The notes beneath the pieces were generated by a model that was given only the letters and a program-made list of their open reading frames with translations, did not search any database and was not told the origin of the DNA. The position numbers were made by a program, and so were the translations under genes. Source: Brienomyrus brachyistius (lineage: Eukaryota; Chordata; Actinopteri; Osteoglossiformes; Mormyridae). From it: DNA of 64,000 nucleotides. Shown here piece after piece: positions 46,401 through 57,700 of this stretch (its first letter is position 1; each line of letters starts with the position of its first letter). The stretch covers positions 20,107,214 to 20,171,213 of the forward strand of contig NC_064541.1 of the NCBI RefSeq assembly GCF_023856365.1, given 5' to 3'.

Positions 46401-48597
46401 ACGTGAATGTGCTGCAAGGCCTGAATGTGTCTGTAAGCTCGGGCCAGACTCTGGCCCTGGTTGGTGGGAGTGGCTGTGGGAAAAGCACTTCTATCCAGCT
46501 GCTGGAGCGTTTCTACGACGTCGCTTCTGGACACGTGGTGAGGCAGTCAAGACATGTGGCCCGTTTCCCACATTCTGGAGTAGTACTGGGGCCAGTTTGA
46601 CATGTCTACCACATTAACACTGCACTCTAAATGTCACCTTCTGGCATTTCCAGCTGTAGGCAACCCAATACGTAACCCACATGACCCTGTTCCTTTCCCT
46701 TGTTCAGTCTCTGGACGGGCACGACATCAAGTCTCTGAACCTGGCCTGGCTGCGTTCTCAGCTGGGCCTGGTCTCTCAGGAGCCCATCCTGTTTGACTGC
46801 AGCATTGCTGAGAACATCCAGTATGGCGACAACAGCCGTGACGTCTCCCAGACGGAGATTGAGGAAGCAGCCAAGAGTGCCAATATCCATACCTTTATCC
46901 AGAGTCTTCCAGAGGTATGGATTTTATTCAGTGGGGACAGTTATTTGGGTTCCTCAGCTTTGGCCATGTAACTGTATCCAGCTGGAAAAATTCTTTTATG
47001 GCTCATTGTCAAACTCGGTCCAACTAAAAGCGATATAAAATAGAAATAGTGGTACTTTATTAACGGCCATGGGAAAATGCTCTTTTCGCCTACCCCATGT
47101 TGCTCTCCATGAGACATAGATACAGGTGACAGAAAGCTTGGGGGTGACCTTGGGGGTCAGCCAGTGTGCACTGCTAACGGCGCTGGGAGGGTTTAAGGGC
47201 CCAGTGGGCACACGTCTGTTTTGTCAAGATTCAAACTGACAGCTTTCTAATCACAGTCAACAAGGGTTAGCCGGCTGAACCACCCCAATATCAGCTGTAT
47301 CCTGTTCATTTCTACAGAGAAGTTACCCAAATCCTTGTAACGTATCGGCCAAAATATAAGGGGGGGGGGGGGGGAGGAGACCGGAGAACCCAGAGGAAAC
47401 CCCACGATGACATGGGATGGGGACTTGAACCCTCATCTCAGAGGTGTGAGGCAGTTGTGCACCACTGTGTCACCGCCCCCCCAGAATAAAGAAAATTAAG
47501 ATCCAGGTCCAGGTGTGGGGTGAATCGTGGTTGATTATTTTTCCAACAATTGAAATTGATATCCAAAACTCAGGGTCTATAATCCGGCAAACCAACCAAA
47601 ACTGTACTGGGACAGAACACAATCAGAACACAGAACTTCACCGCATTTCATGGTGCTTCATCTGCTGGGTGGGGTGTCTTTACTGAACACAAGTAACACA
47701 GATCAGATCAGAGAACACAGATGACAAAGAATCTGCTTAGTAAGGAGCATAGCTCAGACTACTTCACAGTCTACTGAGAAGTCTAGGGGATATTTAACAG
47801 CTTGTGTAGGATTGAGTAACAGGTGTTTTCGATAATCAGGTGAAGATGATCTGGGAAGGATAACTGGGGTCAGATCCTGGGGTTGGACGCATGACACCTA
47901 TATAAACAAGTGTATCATTTCAATGAGAAAAATATTAAATCCGGTTTAAACCCACACATAATTAGGACGTAAACCTCATCTTAAAGACAAAGAACAGACA
48001 GTATGTCCTGGTTTCTCAGTTTATTGCAGTTGAGGTTAAACAGTCCATTTTGAAATGAATAAACATTGCAAAAATTTGTATGTATATTCGGTTGACAGAC
48101 ATACAACACCAGAGTGGGGGACAAAGGTGCCCAGCTGTCTGGGGGGCAGAAGCAGAGGATTGCCATCGCCCGGGCACTGGTGCGTCATCCAAAGGTGTTG
48201 CTGCTGGACGAGGCCACTTCCGCACTGGACACCGAGAGCGAAAAGGTCTCATTTACACATTTTGGAAGAATGCCCAGTGGTGTATTAAATGCATTAGTTT
48301 TATGGCACAAAATGTTGTTGAGTAAACCTCCCATTAGCGGCCTACTGAGATTTGAGAATCCCGCATCTCACACAAAGCTGCTGTCTGTCCACTGAGCAGA
48401 TCGTGCAGCAGGCCCTGGACAAGGCGCGGCTCGGTCGCACCTGTGTGGTCATCGCCCACCGTCTGTCCACCATCCAGAACGCAGACATCATCGCCGTCAT
48501 CCAGAATGGAAGGGTGGTCGAACAAGGAACGCACAGCCAACTCATGCAGAGGGAAGGGGCCTATTATGCCCTAGTAAATGCCCAGGTGTCTCACTGA
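28469..48597 (+). CDS. abcb5: ABCB5-like P-glycoprotein, gene B (probable C/A chimera)
   Basis: A complete full-size ABC exporter of 1333 aa. Exons: 28469-28481, 28649-28784, 29630-29684, 29788-29938, 30134-30218, 30321-30512, 31261-31432, 31590-31714, 32079-32256, 32475-32588, 32679-32789, 33137-33262, 33459-33662, 33865-34035, 34851-35012, 36173-36409, 36568-36717, 36814-36918, 37113-37190, 37309-37392, 39675-39878, 42185-42285, 45683-45823, 45930-46086, 46340-46537, 46708-46914, 48099-48245, 48400-48597. Walker A motifs fall at residues 463-471 and 1126-1134, LSGGQ at 567 and 1232, catalytic Glu at 592 and 1257, switch His at 623 and 1288. The start ATG has A at -3. NVS and NVT sequons lie in the first extracellular loop. 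Most 5' exons match C, while the end of exon 24 to the stop matches A. Introns 20-22 carry large inserts, but all exon frames are kept. Confidence 0.88.
29192..29488. repeat. 58-bp minisatellite, intron 2 of gene B
   Basis: About 5 units of the same 58-bp repeat as in gene A, ending at the same place before exon 3. Confidence 0.95.
30637..30935. repeat. 108-bp minisatellite, intron 6 of gene B
   Basis: Three units of 108-109 bp, starting at about 30641, 30749 and 30858, with AAGTGCCCATCTAGTA, then CCTATAAGGTGCCCTTGCAG and ACCCTTCCAATGGAA. The third unit is shortened. Gene A lacks this array and C has five units. Confidence 0.9.
32679..35012 (+). CDS. abcb5: Gene B exons coding NBD1
   Basis: Same five-exon layout and motifs as in A. 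Exon 12 ends in Ala (DPDAGA) where A and C have Glu (DPDAGE). This is the position just after the Walker A helix, where the family usually has Glu or a similar residue. Exon 15 reads GFSDG where A has GFRDG. No catalytic residue is altered. Confidence 0.9.
33058..33118. repeat. GATGGT microsatellite, intron 11 of gene B
   Basis: About 60 bases of GATGGT/GATGAT repeats just before the exon 12 acceptor. It is the shortest of the three copies. Confidence 0.9.
35219..36103 (-). mobile_element. Tc1-like fold-back element in intron 15 of B, split by an LTR
   Basis: The ends carry the CTATATGGAC/GTCCATATAG inverted pair, next to TA. About 150 bases are repeated inverted at the two ends. Minus-strand sequence inside resembles the 3' half of a Tc1-type transposase gene, with no intact frame. 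The solo LTR at 35539-35835 sits inside it. Gene C has the same element without the LTR; gene A has none. Confidence 0.8.
35539..35835 (+). mobile_element. Solo LTR, copy 1
   Basis: 297 bases from TGTCATGCCC to CGTGACA, flanked by a perfect 5-bp duplication GTACC (35534-35538 and 35836-35840). It has a TATTTAA box and an ATTAAA signal in LTR order and no coding sequence. The empty site is seen in gene C at about 62437. TG...CA ends, 5-bp duplications and internal signals mark a lone LTR left by recombination of a retroelement. Confidence 0.85.
36173..36409 (+). CDS. abcb5: Gene B linker exon
   Basis: 79 residues, one more than in A because the lysine run is six long (an extra AAG). It has [10 protein letters not shown] where A has [10 protein letters not shown]. 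The [12 protein letters not shown] kinase-type site is kept. Confidence 0.85.
37886..38248 (-). mobile_element. tRNA-derived SINE in intron 20 of gene B
   Basis: On the minus strand it begins GGGGCGGCATGGTGGTGCAG, with A-box and B-box-like (GGTTCGAATCTC) parts of a tRNA head. It then has the GGAGTTTGCATGTTCTCCCC body and ends in a (GGAT)n tail. An exact 11-bp target duplication, GTTAACAACAT, lies at 37875-37885 and 38249-38259. The intact duplication suggests a fairly recent insertion; gene A lacks it. Confidence 0.9.
38260..39674. other. Rest of intron 20 of gene B
   Basis: AT-rich intron with no recognised gene. It does not resemble intron 20 of gene A except close to the exons. Confidence 0.5.
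39879..42184. other. Expanded intron 21 of gene B
   Basis: This intron is 2.3 kb long, against 125 bases in gene A (19396-19520). It holds the GC-rich minisatellite at 40600-41230 and an AAT microsatellite at 42000-42036. The remaining sequence around 39930-40560 and 41300-41990 I cannot assign. At least part is probably one or more old insertions. Confidence 0.6.
40600..41230. repeat. GC-rich 12-bp minisatellite in intron 21 of gene B
   Basis: About 50 variants of a 12-bp unit of the kind CCTCCGCCTGGC or CCTGTACCTCCG, strongly C/T on the + strand. The period is a multiple of three, so open frames of more than 200 codons appear on both strands (40580-41323 plus, 40532-41233 minus). They have only low-complexity content and are not genes. 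Confidence 0.9.
42387..45630 (+). mobile_element. Rex3-type (RTE-clade) LINE in intron 22 of gene B
   Basis: A 3.2-kb non-LTR retrotransposon. It holds an endonuclease, a reverse transcriptase and a GATG-repeat tail (to 45630). The flanks share ATGATATTATTTA (about 42373-42385 and 45628-45640) as a target duplication. The regions around 44277 (TGGCAGACCGGGGTGGTGGT) and 44727 are, from memory, conserved stretches of Rex3. The frame is broken, so it is not active. Gene A has no insert here. Sense orientation within the host gene. Confidence 0.88.
42828..45630 (+). pseudogene. Rex3 endonuclease-reverse transcriptase, frameshifted
   Basis: Endonuclease pieces lie at 42828-43734. They include LGTWNVSSL, then [12 protein letters not shown] and SSMIDFVVV, and a late STDHYLVV. 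They occupy more than one frame. The reverse transcriptase (43776-44843) has [33 protein letters not shown] and [12 protein letters not shown] stop at about 44511 and a frame shift near 44835 come just before the catalytic FADD. The C-terminal part (44850-45630) includes the [14 protein letters not shown] region and ends in GLWMDG. The element codes no complete protein. Confidence 0.85.
46137..46290. repeat. SINE/LINE tail fragment in intron 24 of gene B
   Basis: This insert carries CATCCCATCCAGGGGATACT, then GCTGGAATAAGCTCCAGGCC and an ATGGATGG tail, typical of the 3' part of fish SINEs. Gene A has no such insert; its intron 24 is only 91 bases. Confidence 0.65.
46340..48597 (+). CDS. abcb5: Gene B exons coding NBD2 and C-terminus
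   Basis: Same motifs as gene A. The few differences from A include FYDV for FYNV (exon 25) and LDGHD for LDGQD (exon 26); each B form is the more usual P-glycoprotein residue. The donor of exon 27 is GTCTCA, made weaker than in A by a 4-base deletion right after the GT. Stop TGA at 48595. Confidence 0.9.
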
Positions 48598-51500
48598 GAC
48601 AATGATTCAAGATACAGGCATTCCCTGACTTACAGACTCATACAACTCATACTTATGAGTGGACTGCCATGAAGACTATTATGTAAAAAAATGTAAGTTA
48701 AATACAATGGTTCATTATGAGAGAGACACACTACTTTGTGACGCTCATGAAAACATTACAGTACTGCACGTTGTTACTTTTGTCATTGTTTATTTTTAAG
48801 TTGTTTCATATGCACTGAAAGGCAAAATATACTCTAAGGCAAACATTTGACTGGTACAAAATAAGAACTGTATGTGTCTGTTCTAGCTTACCCACAAATT
48901 CAACATAGAGACAGACTTAAGGGACGTATCTCATTTGTACCCAGGTAACTGCCTATACAAGAGTTGTCATGTGCAGAGTAGTAAGTTCCAGGATGAAGTG
49001 AAAGTTTTACTTTACATCTCCTTCCGGTAAGATGAAGTAAGTACAGATTAAGGTGTATGTGCAGTAACACAGGAAATACAATTATCACAATAAATATGTA
49101 GACATGGTGTGATGTAACATATATCTAGAGGTGAGATGGGTGCCCCCCCCCCACCCCTTGGACACCAGTTTGCCAGGCGATTACACTTTGCCTTAGAGAA
49201 GGTGCCGGCAGTGATGCTCGCCTAGGGCCCCACAACGGCTAGGACCGGTACTGAGTGCAGAGTAAACATGTGACCAATGTAAGAGAAAGCGGTAGGTTAG
49301 GTGTTTGGGGCCCGTATTACAATGCCGGCTTTCTTGCTTCGCCAGATAATATGTCAAATTAAAGGTAGTCAGGGCTAAATGTACATGAATGAAGATAAAG
49401 TCCATTTAAGTTTCACCTTAAACCTTTAAAAGTTGTCGGGCTAAGCAACAAATCCAGCACTTTGTAGCAACAAAGTCTAGCTGTATACTTGAGAAGTCAA
49501 AGGGTTTTGCTACACCAGCAATCAACAAGCAAAAAAACAGGAATGGGGAAGAAAACAAAGGTAAACTAACATAACCTTCCCAGCTGTGGAGGTTACTATC
49601 CATAGAGTAAAAATAACTCAAACTGCAAGATTAAACGAAAGTCTTCCGGATACTAACTACTCTACTTCACCTATCAACAAACTAACGGCATAAAGAAATA
49701 GCAAAAGCTCTTTCATTATCACCTTATTACACTGGTCAAACAGACAAAATAAACAGAATATCAACAGCAGGTTTAACACATTCTAGCCAGTCCAGTTCTA
49801 CCATAATACAAGCATATATGTCATCTGAATCATACAGGCGTAATGGTTACTGATCTTCAGACCCTGTATCTCGCACAACAAGTAGTGATCCTGTATCTCG
49901 CACAAGAAGTAGTGATCCTGTATCTCGCACAAGAAGTAGTGATCCTGTATCCCACACAAGAAGTAGTGATCCTGTATCTCGCACAAGAAGTAGTGATCCT
50001 GGCTCTTAACTGTTACATGAACACTGCATGAATCAGAACAGAAATCTAAATAGTTTACCGATATTTTATTTATATCCATGGGCAAACATGTAGGTTTGGT
50101 TTCAACACTGGGAGGGACCAAATCAGCCCCAACCCTCCTGCCTCCCTGAAGACAGACGGTACCCCCACATTGTCGGTAGAGACATGTCCTTCCCTCACAT
50201 ACCCAAATCTATGTTGTTCTGTTAGGAGGGCCTTTCACCCACTTAAGTGACTCGACCATCCGCCACACCCACGTGAAGAGTCCGTCAAGGAAATGTACTA
50301 ACATTTGTGTTACGCCTGTTCCCAGTGCACAGGATTTTAGCCCACATATGTGAATAATAACAGTAATGATAATAATACATTTATTTCAGACCGAAGCAGT
50401 GTACATATTTAGGGGAGCCACAAGGGGGCACCAAATGCATATTGTTAGAAAAGGACAAAACAATTACACAATTTTTAATCTTAAAATCATGCAAATATAA
50501 AGTTCACTCGCTATTACATATAGAAGGTCAATATATACATCAACCATTTTGGAAGTAAATCTATTACATATTTATGTTTTGCTAGATTAAATGACATTCT
50601 TGTGTTGTATGATTGCATTGAATTGCTTTGAATAGAACTGAATTCCTATTCTTACTGTCATTCCAATTCAGCATCTTAAATGGTTGTGATCAAGCCAGTT
50701 CAAAATCCAACTTATGAATGGAATGTCGCATAATTCACTAATTCTGAACAACCTTGCTAGGCTACATAATGAACTATCCAATCAAACTCGCTATGTGAAT
50801 CACCCCTCATGACCAGCAATGTCAGAGAATTGTGCAAGTCAACAGAAGACAGCATTTGAGACCGTGCCCTCCTGGAAGCAAAGGTCCTTTTGTGGCTGGT
50901 CATGAATCCCTTCCATCTCGGTAATGAACAATTCGGAGAGGATTCCAGGCTGGCCTGGGCTGGAATAAAGAGCGGAAATGAACACAGCAGGATTTTACCC
51001 TCAGTGCACCGGGCAGCTTCTCACAGCTCTCTGCTTCTACGCCACTGGTGGGTTCCTGCAGATCTACAGATGCACATGGCCTCAGCAGGGCTGCTGTGTC
51101 CTGCATCTGTGTATTGATCACATTTCTGTGCTCACAACTACATACAGTTTCCAGCAGGAGGGGATGCCTTACATAACATTAAAATAGGTTTTCATGTCAA
51201 TGCAGACATACTTGGCATTGTAGGTGCCAGTCCATGAATCCCACCTGTGCCTGGGTTCTTGGCACTAGGCCTAAACGTCCAGGTGATATGCAGCCATCAA
51301 AGACATTTTACAGATATTGTCACCAAGTGGCCTGAGTGCACAGGATGCTTATATCTGGTCCAGTTTTGGGGTGAGTCAGGTGGCAAAAGATGGTATATTT
51401 GCTGGTAACTGGTTATTGGGAGACATCAGGTACACAGAATACATGCTGATTCCAGTGCTGAATCCCAAACCGTGGCTGAGGGAAGCTATAACCTCATGGT

Positions 51501-52430
51501 ACAGAGTTGGACTCTGAGGAAAGTTTCTGTATTTTTGATGGTACATTAATGCTCTTTGTACCTTTGGGGATGTTCCATTTCTGTACCTTAAAAGGTACAA
51601 TTACAAGGGTTTTCACATTTGCATGTCAATGGAAGCCCGTTTCTGCCAACTGGAGTAGAAAAAAACACTTTTATCTCAGAGTTCTGACTTACAAGCTCGA
51701 ACTTTTGACTTAATATCTCAGAATTCAGACTTATTACAACGAAGTTGTGATTTTTTTCCCCCTCGCAATTCTTACTTCATTTCTCGTAATTCTAAGTTCT
51801 TTTCTATCAAACAGAAAGTAGCCGCATCGATCCATCACTTCTGCTCCAGCTTTAATCGTTCAATGTACCGCCCGTACAGTAGCAGACAGCAGCGAAGGCT
51901 ACAATGGCTGTGTCTGCTCTGTCTTTAATCTAAATCTGGGTAAGTGAATATGCTATAAAAATAGGCTATAATAAATAACAATTTATCAAATGTAATTGCA
52001 CTAATGTATTAAAGTCAAAAGTGAATCAAAATTGTAGATGGTGTTGTAGTACGCCGACTCCACCGGGTCCATAGATGAGAAGAGATCACCTGGAGGCGTG
52101 GATGAGTTGTCCAATAATCTTTTATTCCATTTTTTATTCCATCAGATCGATCTGGGAACTCTGCGACACACCGTGTTCCAGCAGAGTTCGACTTCCTTAC
52201 TATTCATGTGTGTCTTATACCCCTCTACAAGCAGCCCCTGCCCCTGTCTTTTCCACTTTATGGCAATTTCGCCTTATCTGGTACACCATGTTGTTCGGTA
52301 GGTTATCCTTACTCCTCCGTAAAACTACCACGGCCTGCGTCAATAGCTTAATTTTGGTACGCACAGAGCCTCCCTACGTGTCCTTGTTCCCCTGCAGATA
52401 TTGCTCTCCACACTGTGATTCACTAAGATT
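48598..52430. other. Spacer 2: 3' region of gene B and intergenic sequence
   Basis: Almost the same as spacer 1. AATAAA lies at 49089-49094. Differences are the missing 212-base SINE-like piece (join at about 50213), an expanded 27-bp repeat and scattered point changes. No gene seen. Confidence 0.6.
49860..49999. repeat. 27-bp tandem repeat after gene B
   Basis: Five copies of a 27-bp unit (CCTGTATCTCGCACAAGAAG plus TAGTGAT). At the matching place after gene A (about 23927) there is one copy, so the expansion came after the duplication. Confidence 0.9.
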
Positions 52431-52465
52431 CACTGTGATGCAAGAGCAGCTTCGGATTAATGTGT

Positions 52466-52636
52466 TCAGAGTTCACATACCGTCCTCGGCTTGTTCACAA
52501 TTCATATCTGAATATTAATTAGCATGGCGCCGCCTTCATATGTAGGTGAAGGGACAGCTGTGATTCTAACAAAAGACACACGACAATACAGTAAGAATGT
52601 GATGTGTCAGAGGACAGCAGTATATATATATATATA
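52466..52636 (+). promoter_or_regulatory. Promoter of gene C
   Basis: The TATATATATATATATA stretch lies at 52621-52636. The AGTTCA/TTGTTCAC pair and ATTAGCATGGCGCCGCC block are as in B. GATGTGTCA stands where promoter A has its CRE. Few differences from promoter B. Confidence 0.6.
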
Positions 52637-52654
52637 CAAGAGCCGCGATTTCCC

Positions 52655-52738
52655 AGTGTTATTGTCAAACCATAGAAACGACACTTCGTACTGTGAAATT
52701 TCGCTGCCTGCAACACCGGTCATCTGTCGGCGTTCTGT
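52655..52738 (+). other. Gene C non-coding leader exon (predicted)
   Basis: From the expected start after the TATA box to the GTAAGT donor at 52739, matching the gene B leader. Its 5' end is approximate. Confidence 0.5.
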
Positions 52739-52983
52739 GTAAGTTTTCATACTTTTCCACTTGTTTGTCTTATATAAAAGCCTATTTTAGTTTTACAGTA
52801 ATGAATTTTTCACCACATGAAATCCGACTGACATTACAATCGCTCTATGTATAATGTCAGTATGTCAAGGACTTTCAGTATTTAAATTTTAAAATAAAAA
52901 CCTACTATAGCGGATTTCCTACGGATTTGTTTTTTCGGTTTTAGTGACCGGTGTTCTAATGGACTTAGTTTGACACATATATT

Positions 52984-53109
52984 GTTCAGATAGATGGTAT
53001 TCATAGCTTGAGTCCTTATTGAGCTAGTATCGGAAAAATTCATCGCAGCGTCTTAAAGCACTTATGTAAGTCGCTCTGGCTAAGGGCGTCTGCCAAATAC
53101 TGTAAATGT
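52984..53109 (+). repeat. SINE-like insert in gene C first intron
   Basis: A 126-base insert relative to the matching place in B (about 27130). It ends with GTAAGTCGCTCTGG, then GGGCGTCTGCCAAATACTG and TAAATGTA, the 3' tail shared by many fish SINEs. Only the tail region is well kept. Confidence 0.65.
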
Positions 53110-54256
53110 ATTACATATATTGTGACAATTTATCGCGCATATTTTATTTTTTGATGATTTTTCAATAGTCTCACTTTATCAAAAGAATTTGCAAAAGTGA
53201 GACAGCATCGTTTGGAAAATCTGGGACAGTCATATAAGTTACTTTAAACGATCAGAGACAAGTGGTTCCACAAACGTTGTGCTGAGCGTAACGATGTAAT
53301 TGATGATGTTTATGCCCTCAGTAGCATGATTTTCGTACTTTTATACATTACTGCTCCACTATTTTTCTGAAACTGGCATAATTTGTTCTAAATTCCATTT
53401 TTATTCAATGCGTTTGGATTAACATACAAACTGCTCTCTGTAACCATTAATGAGGTTATAGATTGTTGACTAGTTGTCAGGTTTACTTTAATGAATTACT
53501 GTCCTGCATTTAGCCAACTTTACATTTGTATTTAGACCAGTTTTATTCCAATGCATTTGATTCATTCAGTTCTCTCAAATACAACCGGTAATTTGTGCAA
53601 AATCACTAAACAAAAGGTCAATATGTAGAACATTTGGGGTGATTTTTTTTAAGTAATGAAATGTGAAACAGACCCCCTACAAATGCACACACACACACAC
53701 ATACACACACACATTGAAAATTACCGAATGAAATTAAAACATAATATATTAAAGCCAATGATGCGTTCTTTCATGGGGACAAAATCTCTAGCAGCCCCCC
53801 CCGTTCCAGATTTCGAGCTGAATTGTCCCGCATCACAATATGCAAACTTAAAAAATATTATAATACTAGGAACACTAAAAGCGGTGGCATGATGTCTAGG
53901 GGAGTGATATCCACATATTTTTCTTTTCATATAGGAAGAAACCACCTTTAAAATGTCAAAGAGATCTCATCTGCCGATCTAAATGGCGGTGCAGTGTTGC
54001 AATAAATCACAGTCACAAAAGCAAGAAGCGTCCCAGATTACCCTAATTCGCATATTATCCTAATTCCCTGAGTACCCTTATTCCCAGAATACCCTAATTC
54101 CCAGATTACCCTAATTCACCGGAAATAAAAACGACCTTATTTAGTGATGTTCAGCCTCCCTAGAATTATTTAGCAATATGTCCTGTATTTTTGTGTACAT
54201 TTCATATCCTGACTCAGCAAATGTTATTGTGGTGGCCCGTTTATACATGTCAGTAT

Positions 54257-54543
54257 TGTCACGGGACGCGGTCGGGCGAAGCGGCGATCGTGCATGCAAG
54301 CAGGCAGGAACGGGCAGACAAGCCGTAATCAGGGCAAATACGGGGTTTATTCTGGTTTCGGGGAACAGGGAACATCGGACACTGACTGACATCAATGACG
54401 GACGAAGGACTAAGGTAAGACACGGACTGAAATACACAGGACTGATTGAAAAGAAGCAGACACAGCTGGGTACAATCGGGAAAGAACACGTGGGTAATCC
54501 GGGGGCGTGGCACACACGAGGAGCCGACGAGCAGGGCATGACA
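54257..54543 (-). mobile_element. Solo LTR, copy 2
   Basis: 287 bases of the same LTR family as 35539-35835, in reverse orientation. It is flanked by AGTAT (54252-54256) and AGTGT (54544-54548), a 5-bp duplication with one change. Gene B has the empty site at about 28292. No coding sequence. Confidence 0.8.
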
Positions 54544-54720
54544 AGTGTGACATTTGATGTCATTTTGATGCGTTTTATCCAAAGCGACGTACAGACCTAA
54601 GGGTTGCCGTTTGCTCCCCAAGAACAAATATGTTTCCTCTGTCAGTCGATTTCAGGGGTTTAATTACAAAGATAAAAGGAAAAAAGCCACAAAACGGACG
54701 AAGAAGCTCTACCAGACACA

Positions 54721-57700
54721 ATGTCCGGAGAAGGTATTTTTTTTACTTTGATTTACAAAATACACAATGATCTGAAAATGTTAATCGCCTGTGTCTGTAA
54801 TATTTTAATGGGTTAACAGAATAATTCATTTTGAAGTTGCCGGGATCTGTGATTGACAAGGTATGTGGTTATTGAAAAACATGCCGATTCCTCCCTTTAG
54901 TTTCTCAGGACGCGCTGTACGCGAATTCCTATATCAACGATGCCTTTGTGGAAGACGAGAAACCCAGAGAGGATGAGATGGACCCCCCACCTCCGGAGGA
55001 TCCGACTCCGGCGTCAAATAAAAATAGATTGTTTAGGTACACGGAGATGAGCAATTTTCACTGACATGAAGCAATTCCTGACAATCTCCGTTTGCGTTGT
55101 TCGAACAGAAAAGGAAATGCTCTTCTCTATATAATTTAAATTTTAGGGAAATGTAAAATACAATTTTATTTAAAATCAGGGCTACTGTGTGAGTAATGGG
55201 GCGTTTCATTTTAACTGCTGTCTTTAAAATTTAAGGTCACTGGATAAAACAAAATTATCAGAACTCATCTGATAGAGAGGTTTAAATAATATGATGCAAA
55301 AATAACAGGATAAATTATATTGTCCATAGTAGAGGTTGCAGTTAATCAGCTGTTTGAGAGCTTCACAAGTGCTATTGTGAGAATGTCTCAGGTTGGGAAA
55401 AAAATAGTCAGTGGATCTTAGCCCATTTAAAGTGAGAGAGTTTGCAGTTCATTTTCATTATTTCATTATTCGACACAGGATTCAGTCACCAAACGTTAAA
55501 TTGTCGAGTAACTCATGGATGTATGATTCTCAGATACAGACTAGGGTCTGTATGGAGGTATTCTGTCAGCTCATGGATGTATGATACTCAGATACAGACT
55601 AGGGTGTATATGGAGGTATTCTGTCAGCTCATGGATGTCTGATTCTCAGATACAGACTAGGGTCTATATGGAGGTATTCTGTCAGCTCATGGATGTATGA
55701 TACTCAGATACAGACTAGGGTCTATATGGAGGTATTCTGTCAGCTCATGGATGTATGATTCTCAGATGCAGACTAGGGTCTGTATGGAGGTATTCTGTCA
55801 GCTCATGTATGTATGATTCTCAGATGCAGACTAGGGTCTGTATGGAGGTATTCTGTCAGCTCATGGATGTATGATTCTCAGATGCAGACTAGGGTCTATA
55901 TGGAGGTATTCTGTCAGCTCATGCTGGTCCAGAGACCCATCAGTCGCTTTATGCTGGTGTTCCCTTCACTTAGCCATCTGCCCATATACTGCATGTATAG
56001 GTGGAGAGGAATGAGGCCTGTTTCCTTCGTTGCTTTGTAACATTCTCATCCTTTCTTCCTCTAGAAGAAAAATAAAGGATGCAAAGGAACCAGTGAAGCT
56101 GGTTGGATTTTTCCAATTAGTAAGCAAACAATTCTGTGGGATTCTATGAAATTATGTAAAATGGATATTTCAGAAAAAAATGATGTGTACAATAATATAT
56201 TTTATCTTCTACTTCGCTACAGTACCGCTTTGCCAAACCTCTGGATATTATTTTAATGATTGTGGGGTTACTCTGTGCCGCTGCCAATGGGGTCGCTCTG
56301 CCACTCATGAGTGTGATTTTTGGCCAGATGACAGACAGCTTTGTCCAGAGTGGTCAAGCCTTAAACGTTTCAGGTGGGAATTTATGGGAACCTGCCTGTA
56401 GGCCACAGCTGATGATGCATGCATGGATAAAGAATATTAATTCCAGAGTGAATTTGACATTTTCCTTGTGCCAGTCTTATACTTGGCTGCAGAAATTTCT
56501 GTTTCAATGAGCAATGTCATAGTTTTTATGCCGAACGTGATGCCGAATATCTGTTTGTCTTCTTTCAGCCTTAGGCAACGTTACTCCCAGTTATGCCAGC
56601 TCTGCCAATTGTCCTACCATGCCTGGAGTGGATATCGAAACTTTAATGACCAAGTAAGTGTCCTTGATGAATCTTATTTGTGCATTCAGAGCTACTGTCA
56701 GGTGAAGGATCTTCACAGACGTAATATAAAACTTTGTTGCATATTCCATTCACAGTCGTGCCTATTACTTTGTGGGGATTGGAGTAGCAGTACTCATCCT
56801 TGGAACATCTCAAGTCACGCTTTTCCTGCTGGCAGCTACCAGACAGACAAAAAGGATCCGTGAGAGATACTTCCATTCAGTGATCCACCAGCAAATGGGA
56901 TGGTTTGACACACATCAGATCGGAGTGCTAATTACCAGACTGACAGAGTGAGTATATCTGGATACTAGGCTGGTGGTATGTATTGGGTGAACAGATTAAT
57001 TATAATACAGCGAAAAGTGGCTAATTGCCGTGACCGAAATTTGAGTCGCGACCCACGAGTTGAGAATCATTATGAAGTGCCCATCTAGTAGAGAGAATGT
57101 GATGCAGTGTCCTATAAGGTGCCCTTGCAGTGGTCTAACAACCTCAATGGGTACCCTTCCAATGGAAAAGGGGGCTGTTATCAAGTGCCCATATAGTGGA
57201 GAGAATGTGACACAGTATCCTATAAGGTGCCCTTGCAGTGGTCTGAGCGACCCCTCTATGTACCCTTCCAATGGAAAAGGGTGCTGTTATGAAGTGCCCA
57301 TCTAGTAGAGAGAATGTGACACAGTATCCTATAAGGTGCCCTTGCAGTGGTCTAAGCGACCCCTCTATGTACCCTTCCAATGGAATAGGCTGCTGTTATG
57401 AAGTGCCCATCTAGTAAAGAGAATGTGACACAGTGTCCTATAAGGTGCCCTTGCAGTGGTCTAAGCGACCCCTCTATGTACCCTTCCAATGGAATAGGCT
57501 GCTGTTATGAAGTGCCCATCTAGTAAAGAGAATGTGACACAGTGTCCTATAAGGTTCCCTTGCAGTGGTCTAATGGAATAGGCTGCTGTTATGTTCTCAT
57601 ATTATAGTGCATGACCATCTAGGGTGTACTGGAGGTGAGCCCTCTGCTGCCTTAAATAGGCACAGGACCCTCCCCCCAATCCTGACCAGGATATGTAGAT

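Larger units (their letters stand above)
52739..54645. other. Gene C first intron
   Basis: Matches the first intron of gene B, with a 126-bp SINE-like insert and a solo LTR added. CA repeats lie at about 53685-53712 and TACCCTAATTC-type units near 54035-54120. No gene seen. Confidence 0.5.
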
